From contig NC_071669.1 in the NCBI RefSeq assembly GCF_028554725.1, positions 48,315,501-48,379,500 of the forward strand: DNA of 64,000 nucleotides, read 5' to 3'. This document shows, piece after piece, positions 37,200 through 48,800 of the stretch; the first letter of the stretch is position 1; each line of letters starts with the position of its first letter. Made by a program: the position numbers and the translations under genes. This DNA is from Zeugodacus cucurbitae (taxonomy: Eukaryota > Arthropoda > Insecta > Diptera > Tephritidae). The notes beneath the pieces were generated by a model. The model was not told where the DNA came from. It searched no databases and saw only the letters and a list, made by a program, of their open reading frames with translations.

Positions 37200-37700
37200 T
37201 TTAAATCACTAAATGGGGGATGGGGTCATGTGGACAAGTTTACGTAAGTGAGGAAAGTTCCTGACTGTCATTCACTTGGGAGTGACCAGGAATGATACTT
37301 TTGCATGTGGATCAAGCCGCTCACGACTTCCGGTCTTACACCAAGTATCCTCAGGGTAGCCAACAGACATCCGTTTGGAAGCGAGCTAAATTGAGAGGGC
37401 GAATCCCGCTTATGCGGTTGTGCGTAGGGTTTGGGACCCACTAGATAAAAAAACCACCCCAATGAAAAGGAAGCGACAGCCTCGGATGAGAGACCCCAAT
37501 TTTGAAGATGACCACTGCAAAGGTCAAAGGTAAAGGACTGCGAATTAAGGGCATGTACCTGGACTGTCCGGACCCTTAATTGGGAAGGTGCATCTGCCCA
37601 GCAGGTTGATGTCCTCGTAAGAGTAAAGGCTGACTTCTGCGCCATCCAAGAAATGCGATGGACGGGACAAGGACGGAAGAAGGTGCTTGCAAGAGAGGGT
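37200..37700 (+). pseudogene. RTE-like LINE 5' end (leader and endonuclease start)
   Basis: The plus strand carries the leader text of the tephritid RTE-like LINE, then reads NVRTLNWEGASAQQVDVLVR and KADFCAIQEMRWTGQGRK, the start of its AP-type endonuclease (IQEMRWTG carries the catalytic Glu region). It breaks off near 37,695. The 193-residue minus-strand ORF (37268-37849) is an antisense artefact of this element and the repeat behind it. This is the 5' part of the family whose 3' part lies at 20.1 kb. Confidence 0.8.
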
Positions 37701-38020
37701 AACAACATTGACTTATTATAGAATGAGCTCGCCAAACGCTGGACAACAACCAGCACCAGTGCAGTGGCGAGGTCTATCTGGCCCGCGGTGAACTGAAAAC
37801 GGTCCTTCCAGCTGCTGTCGCTTATAAAGGCCCATTTCGCCGCAATCATTAGAGTGCTTTCTATTTAAGAATTTTATAACACAGTCCAAGCGCTTTGTCC
37901 AATCATGAGGGTCCTGGCGGTCCGTTAGGAGTATTTGGGTGTTACAACAGACAGTCGATGCTGTCTAAGTGAAATTCTCTGTAAATGTGGAGATCTATCC
38001 CATGACCTAACCTTACCTAA
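37701..38020. repeat. Unidentified repeat ending in CCTAACC motifs
   Basis: GC-richer DNA with GGTCCTGGCGGTCCGTTAGG and ending CCTAACCTTACCTAAC. It looks like text I have seen repeated in fly genomes but cannot name; only one copy is visible here. Confidence 0.35.
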
Positions 38021-38460
38021 CAGTCATTTTAGAGCTGTGAGATACATATGATGACAAAAAATAACCCTTCATTCATGGAAAATATCAGAAGGTCTGATAA
38101 GGTCAGAGTTCGTTACAAGTATTTTATAGAACGGTTATATAATTATAGATTAGACCAGAAGTAATGTTCGATCATGTGGTTCAAGTTGAAGCGCTTTTGA
38201 AAATATGTGAAAATATTCTAAAAATTAAACAATTTTGAAAATCTTTCAAGAAAGGTTAAAAAGCTTTGAAGAGTTTAGTTCTAACCATGTCTTCCGATTC
38301 TGAAGAAATATCTCTAAATTGCTATGAAACACACTTCGAATTAAAGTCATTACTCCAGCATTTTTCTCAATGATAGCATCCATTAAACTAAGCCACCATC
38401 ACTTAGCGAAGTATTCAATACCGTAATCCGGATATAGACGAAATTACGAACACAAAATGT
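38021..38460. other. Unassigned AT-rich DNA
   Basis: No feature supported. Confidence 0.35.
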
Positions 38461-40060
38461 GCACTTTGAGGCAAAGTATCACAGCGAAGCCAACAGTGCG
38501 CTTGCAACCACACCAGTGTACGAGTAGAAGCTTCTCACACAGTTTGTATGCAGGGGGACCTATAAATCAATGAGTCTAGTGTCGCGCAGCCGCAAACCCA
38601 CCAGCCGACTTGCCGCATATTTTGTGGCATTGCAGCGCACACAATGAGTGGCTTTTAGGCGGACAATTGCATCCTGCCGGGCAAAACTCCTACTGAAACG
38701 CAAGCGCAACTATCACAAAATGATGCCACGTGAGACGGTGCAGCGGTGATGGCGCGCTGTGACTGAGGAGCTACCATCAAGCCTCCACAGCGCGCATGCG
38801 CAAGTGCAGTGGCATTGTGGCGCACAGGCGTTTTTCATTAGACGCAATACAACGCCTTTAGAGCGCTGCTACTAACAACAACCAACAACATCTGCAGCAG
38901 CAGCAACACACATATATTTACAATGCCTGGCATCTTCATCATCACAATCAGCTTGTGTTTGCAAATGTTGCCAATATATGCTACAATTTCCTTGGCATTG
39001 TCTGCAATTCTTCTTCGCATTCCATGCTTTGCCTCCGCACTTGCGCGCTCGTCCGCAGACTTCCATTTGTCGCCGCAAAAACTGCGAAGGTGGACTGGCT
39101 GTGGTCGCATCGATTTGAATATGAAATGTTGCACAGTCGGCGCGCCGTAAATCATGGCGCGCGTTGCAACGTTGCAAATATGAGTTAATCTCATTGGTCG
39201 CGGCTCAACGCGCCAGCCAAGTGATGTGTTTATTTTCGAGCAGACGCGGCAAGCAACCTGCACCGGCGCAACGATTGAGTTGCAAGCGTTTTGTGCGCCA
39301 CTCTGGCATTAAGCGATTTTCACTTGTAATTCGCGCGCCACTTTGTTGCATACACGTCAATAATGTTGCATGCTGCGCTGTTGCTTTATATATAAATTAC
39401 GCGGCGCATGATTTATGCCAGCACAACAACAACAACAACAACAATGATAAAGATGATAGCATTGTCAAGTGTCGTCTGGACGTCGTGAAAATGGTGTGGG
39501 TGCATTACCATGCGTCAGTCAAATGATATTTATTTATGAAGCGCCTTAAAAGTAATGTCTTTATATAGTTAAAGAGATGCATACATACAGGCAAACAATA
39601 AAACGCCATAATTTTAGAATCAATTAAAATCCACTTACCCCTCAATTGTCAGCTTGTAGCGCGGTGGCGCGCGTTGCAGGTTCTTTCGCTGCAGCACTTC
39701 TAGCGGTACGCTGCCCCTGGTCATACACTTCCTTTTTGGGTATTGTGCAATTTGTACTCGTGCACTCCACTCACCTGCGCCGGACTGGTAAGCGCACCAG
39801 CTTCGTCGCTCTTAGTTTTTGGCGCGCGATGGCGCATGCGCACGCGCAGGCGTTGAATTTCATACTTTGGCGTTTGCATTGTTTCGTTACGATATGAGAT
39901 TTGAGTTTTTGCATAGCATTTTGGGCAAATCATAAAAGGTGATTTCGGCGCACGTGTCTCTGCATCTATTTGCACAAACAATGGAATTTAGCCGAATTTG
40001 TTGGCATTTTTTTTACATGCTTAGCAAGCTCCCACATAAGCGCCTGTGTATGTGAGTTGG
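38461..40060. other. GC-richer single-copy block 9
   Basis: Rich in GCGC, TTGCA and CAA/CAG repeats ((AAC)n at about 39,423-39,442). Minus ORFs 38838-39263 and 38872-39177 and plus ORFs 38923-39188 and 39164-39526 overlap and show no domains. Confidence 0.4.
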
Positions 40061-40269
40061 TTTGGATTTTCATATTATTTATTCAATATCGTTTTTATAG
40101 ATAGGTATAAAATTTTATATGGATTATTGTAGTTTAATTTAGCTAACGGTTCTTTCTAACTGCTGAAGATATCGGTTTATATATTTAAAAATTATCGGAT
40201 ATCGATTAGTATATACTTATATGAGAATAACCTGGTTAAATATATACCTTTAGGGGTCTAATGGATGTC

Positions 40270-40620
40270 AATAGAACTCAGAACTCAGCTAAGGCTCAGC
40301 TTCAATACGGATGCGGTATTCTACTAGATCCTGCGGCACTACTTAGGTCTGACAATGGCAATTGGTCTACCAGCCATCCATCGTCTGCGGTATTCGTCGT
40401 TTATGTTTAAGAGAACATAAATCTTCCGCAAAACCTTTCTCTCGAAAACTCCTAGTGCCGTCTCATCAGATGCTGATATCGTCCACGATTCACAAAACAA
40501 TCGGTTGGATATTGGAGCACACCAACTTTTTTCGATAGATAGACTCAACTGTAGAAAAGAAATTCCTCCGTTTTTCGAAGTTAGCAACCAAAATCGAAAT
40601 ATTTACTTTAAATTTCGAAA
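40270..40620 (-). pseudogene. LINE reverse transcriptase C-terminal relic (RTE-like)
   Basis: The minus strand reads CESWTISASDETALGVFERK then VLRKIYVLLNINDEYRRR, matching the CETWTL-x-KADE-x-LG-x-FERKVLRKI segment of RTE-type LINE ORFs. That segment is exactly the one missing from the 20.1-kb copy. Text beyond it is decayed. Dead fragment. Confidence 0.7.
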
Positions 40621-40651
40621 ATGGGCATATGAAGAATGGTTATTATTAATA

Positions 40652-41341
40652 CGAGGTCTGCTATATATATTTCTGGCCTAGACGCAATCTGACATTTCCA
40701 TTGGAAAGTTTGACATTTTTTAGCATAACATCACTCATAACGTTTTGTCATTTAATCGTGAATTGTTTTATTTACAGGGAATTAAAAAATTCATCTTGGT
40801 CAAAAAATGGTATTAACTCGTGAACATTTTCGTACGATCATTTTTCACAACTTTCGACGTGGATTATGGAGACAAGAGTGCATCGATGAACTAAAATCTT
40901 TGTATGGCTATGAAGCACCATCCTATAGCACTGTGAAAAACTGGTACAACGAATTCAATCGTGGCCGACGCTCGCTCAAAGACGAATTCCGTGAAGGTCG
41001 TCCAAAAACTGCCGTTGTGCCAGAAAACATCGATGCCGTACGTGAACTGATAATGCAAGACCGTCATGTAACATACCTTCAGATAGAGGCATGCCTATGC
41101 ATTTCTCCCACCAGCATACATTCGATATTGCATGAACACCTGGCCGTAAAAAAAGGTTTGTTCTTGTTGGATCCCACACAATTTGACAAACGCTCAAAAA
41201 AAGTGCTTAGAAAATTAGTTTGAGCGCATGCAAAAGTGTATAAATCTTGATGGAGAATATTTTGAAAAACAATAAAACTATTTTCGTTGATAAATATTCC
41301 TATTTTCATTATTAGGCCAGAAATATATATAGCAGCCCTCG
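40652..41341 (+). mobile_element. Internally deleted mariner, copy B (both ends present)
   Basis: A 690-bp element flanked by TA on both sides (40650-40651, 41342-41343). Ends are inverted repeats: CGAGGTCTGCTATATATATT at left, CGAGGGCTGCTATATATATT on the opposite strand at right, extending to TTCTGGCCTA. The complete termini mean it could in principle be mobilised by a full-length relative, though none is seen here. Confidence 0.9.
40807..41223 (+). pseudogene. Deletion-derived mariner transposase, frameshifted
   Basis: Nearly identical to the copy A ORF (MVLTREHFRTIIFHNFRRG, SYSTVKNWYNEF, EFREGRPKTAV) through HEHLAVKK. There one extra A in a poly-A run shifts the frame, replacing the KVCSRWIPHNLT reading with KGLFLLDPTQFD and a stop at 41,223. 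The catalytic core is deleted at the same place as in copy A, with 12 bp fewer at the junction. Confidence 0.85.
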
Positions 41342-41369
41342 TAACAGGATCTTATATGAAATAAAAAAT

Positions 41370-41747
41370 ATGGATACAATCTACCTTTTTTTATATTTCA
41401 ATGGTCTAAAAAATTTTGATCAAGCTTATGAAGCAGATGATATGGATCTTCGAAAGAAATTAAAACTTACATGTATCTTTAAACAAATTTTTTTTAAGAT
41501 ACATTTTTTTAAAGACAGGACTTCACAAGAAAGACAGGACTTCACCCTCAGAATTTACTGTGAAGAAAGCAAAGACTCTCCAAGAGAAAATGTGAGAGCC
41601 CCCTTTTATGGGATAACTTACCTAGACTACATGGAGACGATCGATGGCTTTTACAATACCGAATTATTTAGTCGATTCGATTTTTATTTGCGAAACGGCT
41701 TGTCTACTATGATAAGGCGGCGATGTTATTACGTACAAATTTATTGA
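41370..41747 (+). CDS. Unrecognised 125-residue ORF
   Basis: Open from an ATG at 41,370, starting 27 bp past the mariner copy B target site, to a TGA. It reads MDTIYLFLYFNGLKNFDQAY and later DYMETIDGFYNTELFSRFDF. It is hydrophilic with aromatic residues, no signal peptide or clear membrane span. The length is notable for AT-rich DNA but not decisive. It contains a small duplication (GACAGGACTTCAC twice, about 41,515-41,546). It might be a remnant of another transposon's coding region or chance. No splice context supports a host exon. Confidence 0.25.
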   Translation: MDTIYLFLYFNGLKNFDQAYEADDMDLRKKLKLTCIFKQIFFKIHFFKDRTSQERQDFTLRIYCEESKDSPRENVRAPFYGITYLDYMETIDGFYNTELFSRFDFYLRNGLSTMIRRRCYYVQIY

Positions 41748-44700
41748 TTCACGCTACAAACTGCTGCCCAATCCAACCTTTGCGTCAAATAAGGAGTTTA
41801 TCACTTAGTTTTTATATTGTATTGAGTTAAGAGAGCCTATGCTAAGAAATCAATCAACATTTTTCAAAATTTTCGCTTTATTCTTGTAAAATAATGAATT
41901 ACCGGCCAGCTTTGTATTATGCATCCGTATGAATATTTCATAATTTTAAATATAAATTTCTAAATGCATATATGTATGTACAAAATGCTTTGCTATGCTT
42001 ATTTATTCCTACAAGGCACTCCGGCATGATCACTTTCAAATAATGCTGCATACTTTTAGGCGCAACGATCTCACATGATCAAGTTAAAATCAGAAATATA
42101 CCAACAATAAACATTCGAGGGGGTAATTTAGTTAAGAGCAGTTCGAGAATGGGAAATTATTTGTAATATATAAGGAATAGTACATATGCATATGTATGTA
42201 TGTATTAATCGAGACAGACATAAGTTTTTATAATCAGAAACATGCATACTGCATCAAGGATGTTTCGCACTAATAAAACTGATTCAAAATCCATTAAATT
42301 TGTTTTAATTGTGAGAAAATGTATTTTTATTTTTCGAAATAAATATTCTAGCAAATTTATGTGGTTATTAAATATTATAACAATCTTTATATTATTTAGT
42401 ATTTTTATATAAAAATAGAATAATTATTTGAAATATTAGTTTGCATTAAAAACCAGCTTATTTTTTCGCAAATATTAGAGATGTTTGCTTCAATAACAAA
42501 TTAAATCTAAAAAATTATGATTTTTTTTTATTTTTTTTATTTTTTAAATTTTATTTATTTATTTTATTTTAAATTTATTATTTTATTTAAATAATATCAA
42601 ATAATAACACAAGCTCTTGGTTTTTCTTTTCTTAAACTTATTTTATTTAAAATTGTATTTGTTGCAAAATTAAAATCAAAACATAATCACGAATACAAGT
42701 AAATATTTTCTTTACAAAGATAGTTGATTTCTGTTTTTACAATAATAATGGGTATTTCTTATATAAATAAAATCGTTTGATAAAACTGTTTTTTGGGCAA
42801 GAAACAAAACAATAAATCTAAATAGGTTTGTATGTATGCAATTAATTAGCAATATAATAAATTGGCTGCAAATAATTTAGCAAATCTACGCCTATTGCTT
42901 GCATTCAATTTCCGTTAAGTGGAATTGTGTATTTGTTGACCTTTACTGCTTAAAAATATATGTATGTATGTATATATATGTATAGCACAGCTTCGCAAAA
43001 TGGCGTTGTGATACAAAAAAGCATATCACACGCATTTCAAGTTTATTATTGTTATTAGTTGTTGTAAAATTTTGTCTAAAACACAGTTTGACCGTTGTAC
43101 ATACATATGTATGTGTTTGTGTGTGTATAATACAATCTAAGTATATATATACATATGTATATACATACAAAGCATAATAATGAGCACAAAATTGCTTGCC
43201 AATGAATTATTATTGTGCAAAATGTTTTTGTTTTTGTGATTTTTGTTTTGTTTTTTTTTTTTGATAAAATGAGTTGCGTGAAATTTTGGGTCTTTTAGTG
43301 ATTTTTGATGAATTTTTTTTATGATGAATTGCTTTATGCCAAAGTTTTGCGAATGCGTGTGTGTGATTTCTGCAATATGATTACTTTAAATTACTTATTT
43401 AAACAAAAATAATAATAATAACAACACAATTGTGTTAGTGTTAGGAACATTTGCAACAAATTAGATTTGGTAGTAGTTACTTTGTTATGCTTCTTCTTCT
43501 TCTTTTTTAAATTAATTAGTGAATTTGTCATATTATCACGTATGCCAAGTCGCGCAAACATGATGTGGGCAAAATTATTAAATTCCTTTTTTGACATTTA
43601 AAGTGAATTTTTTTTAAATAAAATGTTAAAATTGCAAAAAAATATTAAGAAAAAAATTAACTAAAAAATTAAAAAAAATGAACATATAAAATTTCTGAAC
43701 AAAATTCAAATAAAATAATTTTAATAGAGTTGACAAAATGTTTAATTCCTTTCTTGAAATTTAAAGCAATATTTTTAACATTAAAGTTAAAAAAAATTAA
43801 AATAAATTATTTAAAAAAAAAAATTAATTTTTTAATACAACATTTTAGTTCTGTTGCCTTTTATTTTTTTAAAATTTTGAAATTTAAAAAACTTTAATTG
43901 AACAAAATTTATTTTTCAAATTTAATAAAAAAATTAATTGAAAAAAAATTTATTTTCAAATTTAATATAAAAAAATTAATTGAAAAAAATTTATTTTTTA
44001 ATTCTTCTTGTATTTTGTATTTAATGAAAAAAAAAATATTTTTTTAATTTTTTAATAAAAAAAATTATAAAAAAATTTTATTCTATATATTTTTTATATT
44101 TAAAAAAAAATATTTTAATAAAAAACATTTAATTGAAAAAAAATTAATTTTTAATACAAGAAATTTAATGAAAGAAAATTAAATTTTTAATAAAAAAAAA
44201 TTTATAAAAAAAATTTAATTTTGAATAAAAAAAATTATGAAAAAATTTAATTTTTTAATAAGAAAACTAAGTAATTAAGAGCATCTTTTAAATTGTTTAC
44301 TGATAAAAATTTAACAAAATTTGTCGAAATTTTAAACCAAAATATTTTTTTTTTATTTAAAATCTTTTTTATAAATATTGACATCTTTCAAAAATATTGA
44401 CTTAAAAAAATTAAATTAAAAAAATTAACAAAATTTAATAAAAAAAATTTAAATTAAAAATAAAAAAAAAAAAATTCAATTTTTTTTAATACAAAAAACA
44501 CAAAAAAAAAACAAAAAATTAAAAATAAAAAATAAAAATTTTAAGTTAATTAAAAAAAAATAATAAATTTAAAACTATTGTAAATCCACCGCAATGTCAC
44601 AATTTGTTTACAAATATCTTGTTTACCGTTTAAAATTAAAGCATTTCATTAAATATATTTTTACTTTTTCATTAAAAGTTTGCGCAAACTATTTACTCAA

Positions 44701-45560
44701 TAATCTGCGTCAACAGCCACGTAAACCACATAAAGTGAATACTTCATTTGCATATTTGCGTACATTAGATATTAGAAATTAGCATAAATTGCATTAAAAT
44801 AAAATCTTTGAAAAAACTTCACAGACCAATTGGTGTTCGCCAGCTGGACGCGTACGGACGCAGCCGGCGAAGAAACAACAAAAATAAAACGAATACTACA
44901 TTATTACTACTTTGCTTGTCGCATTTTCGCGAAAAAAAAATGAAAATTGAAATCTTTACATACATACAATTACAATGTGTTTGTTTTTGTTTTTTTTTTT
45001 GTTATCGTTTACAAACTAAATAAAAATCTTACATGACTAAATCAACTGTGTGTGTGTGTGTAGACCAACGCAATACACGCTCTCACGCTATATATATAGC
45101 AAACTTCAACGGTAATTTGTTCAGAAAAAATTTGGTGATTTGATTTAAGATTCTTGTTTTGTTTCTCAATTCTCGTTTATAAATTTTAAAATTAACGCTT
45201 TACTCTATATATGTATATATGTATAATATGTATATGTGTGTATTTGCTTACTAATTACAAGTAGTTCTACGAATTGTGTTAACTGTTCATTTGTTTTGGT
45301 TTGGTTTGGTTAAAATTAATGTACGATGTGCAAAATACGCGCACACATCGACATAAAGCTGCATTTTTTGTTGTTGTTTTTGTGTTTTTTTTTGTTTTAC
45401 GCTTTCTACTAAACTACATCACTAACACTATATGCATATGTATTTATGTATATATTAGATTATTATTATCTTGCATTAATTAAATTTATATTTTTTTTGT
45501 TTTTTTTTTTTGTTTTTGTTTTTGTTATTTTGTGATACTGCAGTTCACACAATGCTTCAA
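41748..45560. other. 3' flank of the transporter gene; probable 3' UTR and A/T low-complexity DNA
   Basis: Downstream of the SLC36 stop. TATG and TG microsatellites (42.95-43.17 kb, 45.05 kb, 45.2 kb) and about 1 kb of extreme A/T low complexity (43.58-44.57 kb). A long 3' UTR is likely at least near 45.5 kb, but no cleavage site could be chosen. No other gene seen. Confidence 0.4.
43580..44570. repeat. Extreme A/T low-complexity tract
   Basis: Almost entirely A and T, with recurring degenerate units of the form (A)n-TTTAATTTTTTAATA. No ORF of significance. It looks like expanded, decayed short tandem units. Confidence 0.7.
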
Positions 45561-45842
45561 TTATGAAGCATTTTCACCAATATGGCTACCACTGAATTCG
45601 GCATGGAACTCGAGTATGCTTACATATAAGCCAGTTACGAAACCAACTACACCGAAGAGAATCAGTCCAATATCCTTCCATAGACGCCACTTGAAACGGC
45701 CATAGCCGGGTTCCTCATAGTACACGGCCAACTCGATAATCGATGGTATCATCATGCCGAGCGTACTCAGGCACACAGCACCGATTAGCGAGATGAAGGG
45801 ACCCAAATTGGGTAACGCAACGGCAATGGCGCCGCAGAGGAT
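45561..45842 (-). CDS. SLC36 transporter, terminal coding exon
   Basis: The acceptor is a CAG at 45843-45845 after a pyrimidine stretch, and the exon runs in phase 0 to a TGA at 45561-45563. It encodes 93 residues: the second half of TM9 (ILCGAIAVALP), TM10 (NLGPFISLIGAVCLSTLG and following) and TM11 (DIGLILFGVVGFVTGLYVSI), then a short acidic C-terminus ending in GENAS. The NLGPFISLIGA stretch is typical of the last third of SLC36 carriers. The 3' untranslated region continues into T/A-rich DNA below 45,560 and its end cannot be placed. Confidence 0.93.
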   Translation of the reverse strand: MLCGAIAVALPNLGPFISLIGAVCLSTLGMMIPSIIELAVYYEEPGYGRFKWRLWKDIGLILFGVVGFVTGLYVSILEFHAEFSGSHIGENAS

Positions 45843-48800
45843 CTGAAAGAAATTGCAGAAGGCATTAGTAAATATTTGGTAATATATTTAGATCCTCGAA
45901 CTCGAATCAATGAACATTCAAGGTAAATAAAAAATTTTGAAAAATCATATATAATCAGGGAGTTATCCACTTCTTAACATGGTCACAACACATAGTAAAC
46001 TCTCGAGTATAATTCATGATCTAGTTGACTACTTTCTCTTTCTTTCTGTCTTTCGAAGACTCTGTAGACAAATAAAACTAATGTTTGGTATTAAAACTAA
46101 ATTGACGGTAGTTATTGTTCCCCCGCATCTCAGATTCGTTCCTCAGAGAGTCGGTTCTATGTAACTTGAAATTTACGTCCATAAATAGGTGCGATCGATG
46201 AGGAAGTATATCACTCACTGAGTGATCTAAGGTCTCTTAATATGAACACACAAAAAGAATCGAACGGTACGGACATCCAGGTATTTTCAATATTCTGTAT
46301 CTGATCTGACGGATCGACACATAATGCAGAAACATATAACTAATTTAAGGGATCCGCAGTAACCAAAGATCCATTGATAGATCTTAAATCTGTTCCATAC
46401 TCGCCTGAGCTTCTAGAGAACAGAATAATATTGATCTATCTTTTCCACATATGTATATCATATTTCTTACTAGAGCCTCAACTTAAAAATAAGTAGAGAT
46501 ATCCATTTGGGATTCCTTATAATAGAAATACAATTAGTTAAAGAATCATTAAAGAAGAAGACATATATTATGGGAATGACGTTTCCTTGACTTAGACCTT
46601 GAAATATTTGTGTTGGAGAGAGCTGAACTCGATAAAACTGAGTACTAAACATTTCTCTCAATTTTATTTTTTTAAAACTATCTGAGTGATTAAATGAAAA
46701 TCTCGTTTCGAGATATTTATGACCCATAAAAATAAATAAAATACTCACCACCAAAGCAATGCGCAGAGAATATTCGGTAATATTTTTGCGCTCTTCGGAG
46801 ATCTTGTGCGAAATGCCCTTCCAAATAATGCTCACAGGCACATAGAACTGCAGCGTAAATGTGAAGAAGATAGCGATGGCAATCATAAGCTTGACAGACT
46901 GAGCCAATCTGTGAATCAAATGAAGAACAGTTAGAACATTATGGCAATATTTATAGATACTACAACAACTTACTTGTCTTCGGTCGGTAAATTCAATGTA
47001 ATGCTGCCTTGGGTTTTCGAGCCATACTTCAAGTAACCGAAGAATCCAACCAAAGTGTACAGCGAAATCACAACACCCATACCGAAGTTCAACACCGAGG
47101 GGCAACCAATGAAATGTGTAGGGTTCTTCATGTCATTCTCCAATGACATAACTACACCAATACCTTCCAATGCAAAGATGACAGTGCCGAAGAAGAGTGG
47201 CCATTGCACAACATTCGCAACGCCTTCGCGTTCCGATGGTGAGGGCAAATCATCGAATACATAAACGAATGTAATCACAATGCCGACAAACATCAAAATA
47301 TTGGCGATCATCGAGAACGGTGTGAGATACTTCAGATTGCGCACCAGGCACATAACCAACAACGGACAGGTAACGATTATAATCCAAACACGTATATTCA
47401 ATGGTTCATCCATATATTCATCCAACACCGCCTTGACATTTGTACCGACGAACACCAGATAAATGCAACAGCAACCAATCAAATCGATGACGAGAAAAAC
47501 ATTGACCATGAAACGGATGAAACGAGACCAGCGATTCAAACCGGGCGGTCCATCAAGGAAGGCTTGTTCGGCCACATCGGCAAAACCCATCATCGGTATC
47601 TTGCGACGCCGGCAAAGTATATGTGCGCACTTGACGAGTATATGCACACAATAGGTGCAAAGTGTGCCCACCGCAAAGGTGGCGATTAAACCCATCCATA
47701 GACCGGCATTCATGAAGGCCATCGGCATGGCGAGTATACCAGAGCCGAGTGAACCCTTCAGCAGATGCACGAGGGTCTCCATATCGCTGTAAATTAGAGA
47801 AAAGGAAAATATTAGTAGATGTAGAGGATTATCATACATATAAGGGAAGTATCCCGAACTTCCCTGAAACAAAGAGTATATCCCGTCTAACTAAAACTTC
47901 ATTATTATTCAAAAGTATAAACTTGTTAAAACTAATCAGAGGACAATCTCTCAACTGTGGATTTAAGTTGAACAGTTTTAAAGAAGTGCACCTCTTTTTG
48001 AGATCTTTAATCAGACAACCAACTAAAAGAACTACTAGTATATAACTCTGAGGCTTAGTCATTATATACATCATGGAAAAGTCCAGAGAAAGGCAGAAAA
48101 TATAACGTAAAACCTGTAAGTCCTTTGGTTTAGTTCTTTCCTCACAAATTCGAATTCTAGTAACAACTGCAGATGTAATCCACTCTTGAACAATCCCATC
48201 ATTAGGAGTAAAGGTTGATGGAACTCCTAGAGGATTAAATCAAACCTCTCTACGAAAGTTAATGGGTTGATAGAGAAGAAAGTCATCTCCATAAATCTTT
48301 TAATGTCTTCCAGATATGATGGCTCAATTATCGGATGGCTAAAATCTTAGATAGAAAACGAACGACACAAAACCTATATGCATTCAATGGAACCATTTAT
48401 AGAAAAGTAAAGACGGCAAAAAATATTCAGTCTGCCGACAAGTTGAGTTCAAAACACCTTTATTTCATCTAATAGCAAATAGAAATATTTCAGTAGTCAT
48501 AATTTATATCTTGTATAGCTCGAAACCCAAGTTTTTCCTAAACGATTTTTCAACTATAAATTTTTATCGCATAAAACATTAAACAGAGAGGGCTGATAAC
48601 AAATAATCAATGATATTATCTAATTGGAGTGTCAGAAACGTCTTGAAATCCAGGACAGGTTTCGTATTCTTCGACGATAAAAACGGAAATATTCAATAGA
48701 GATTTGAACTTATTTGCATTATGTTCGAAAATGTTTTAACTTTCGTATTTCTCGAACGGTTACAATGTTAGGGAACAATCAGATCATTCATAACCGCATG

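Noticed and set aside
37268..37849. 193-residue minus-strand ORF, the second longest single ORF in the window
   Set aside because: It is antisense to the RTE-like LINE 5' fragment, whose plus strand gives recognisable endonuclease text (NVRTLNWEG, IQEMRWTGQG). The minus reading has no sensible content.
38838..39526. Several 75-141-residue ORFs on both strands
   Set aside because: They overlap one another in different frames and show no family features.
45099..45112. GCTATATATATAGC palindrome as a regulatory site
   Set aside because: Short TA-rich palindromes are expected by chance in DNA of this composition.
46470..47105. 211-residue minus-strand ORF overlapping the transporter
   Set aside because: It contains the genuine TM8 exon (46749-46908), but its ends are intron read-through and out-of-frame translation of the main exon.
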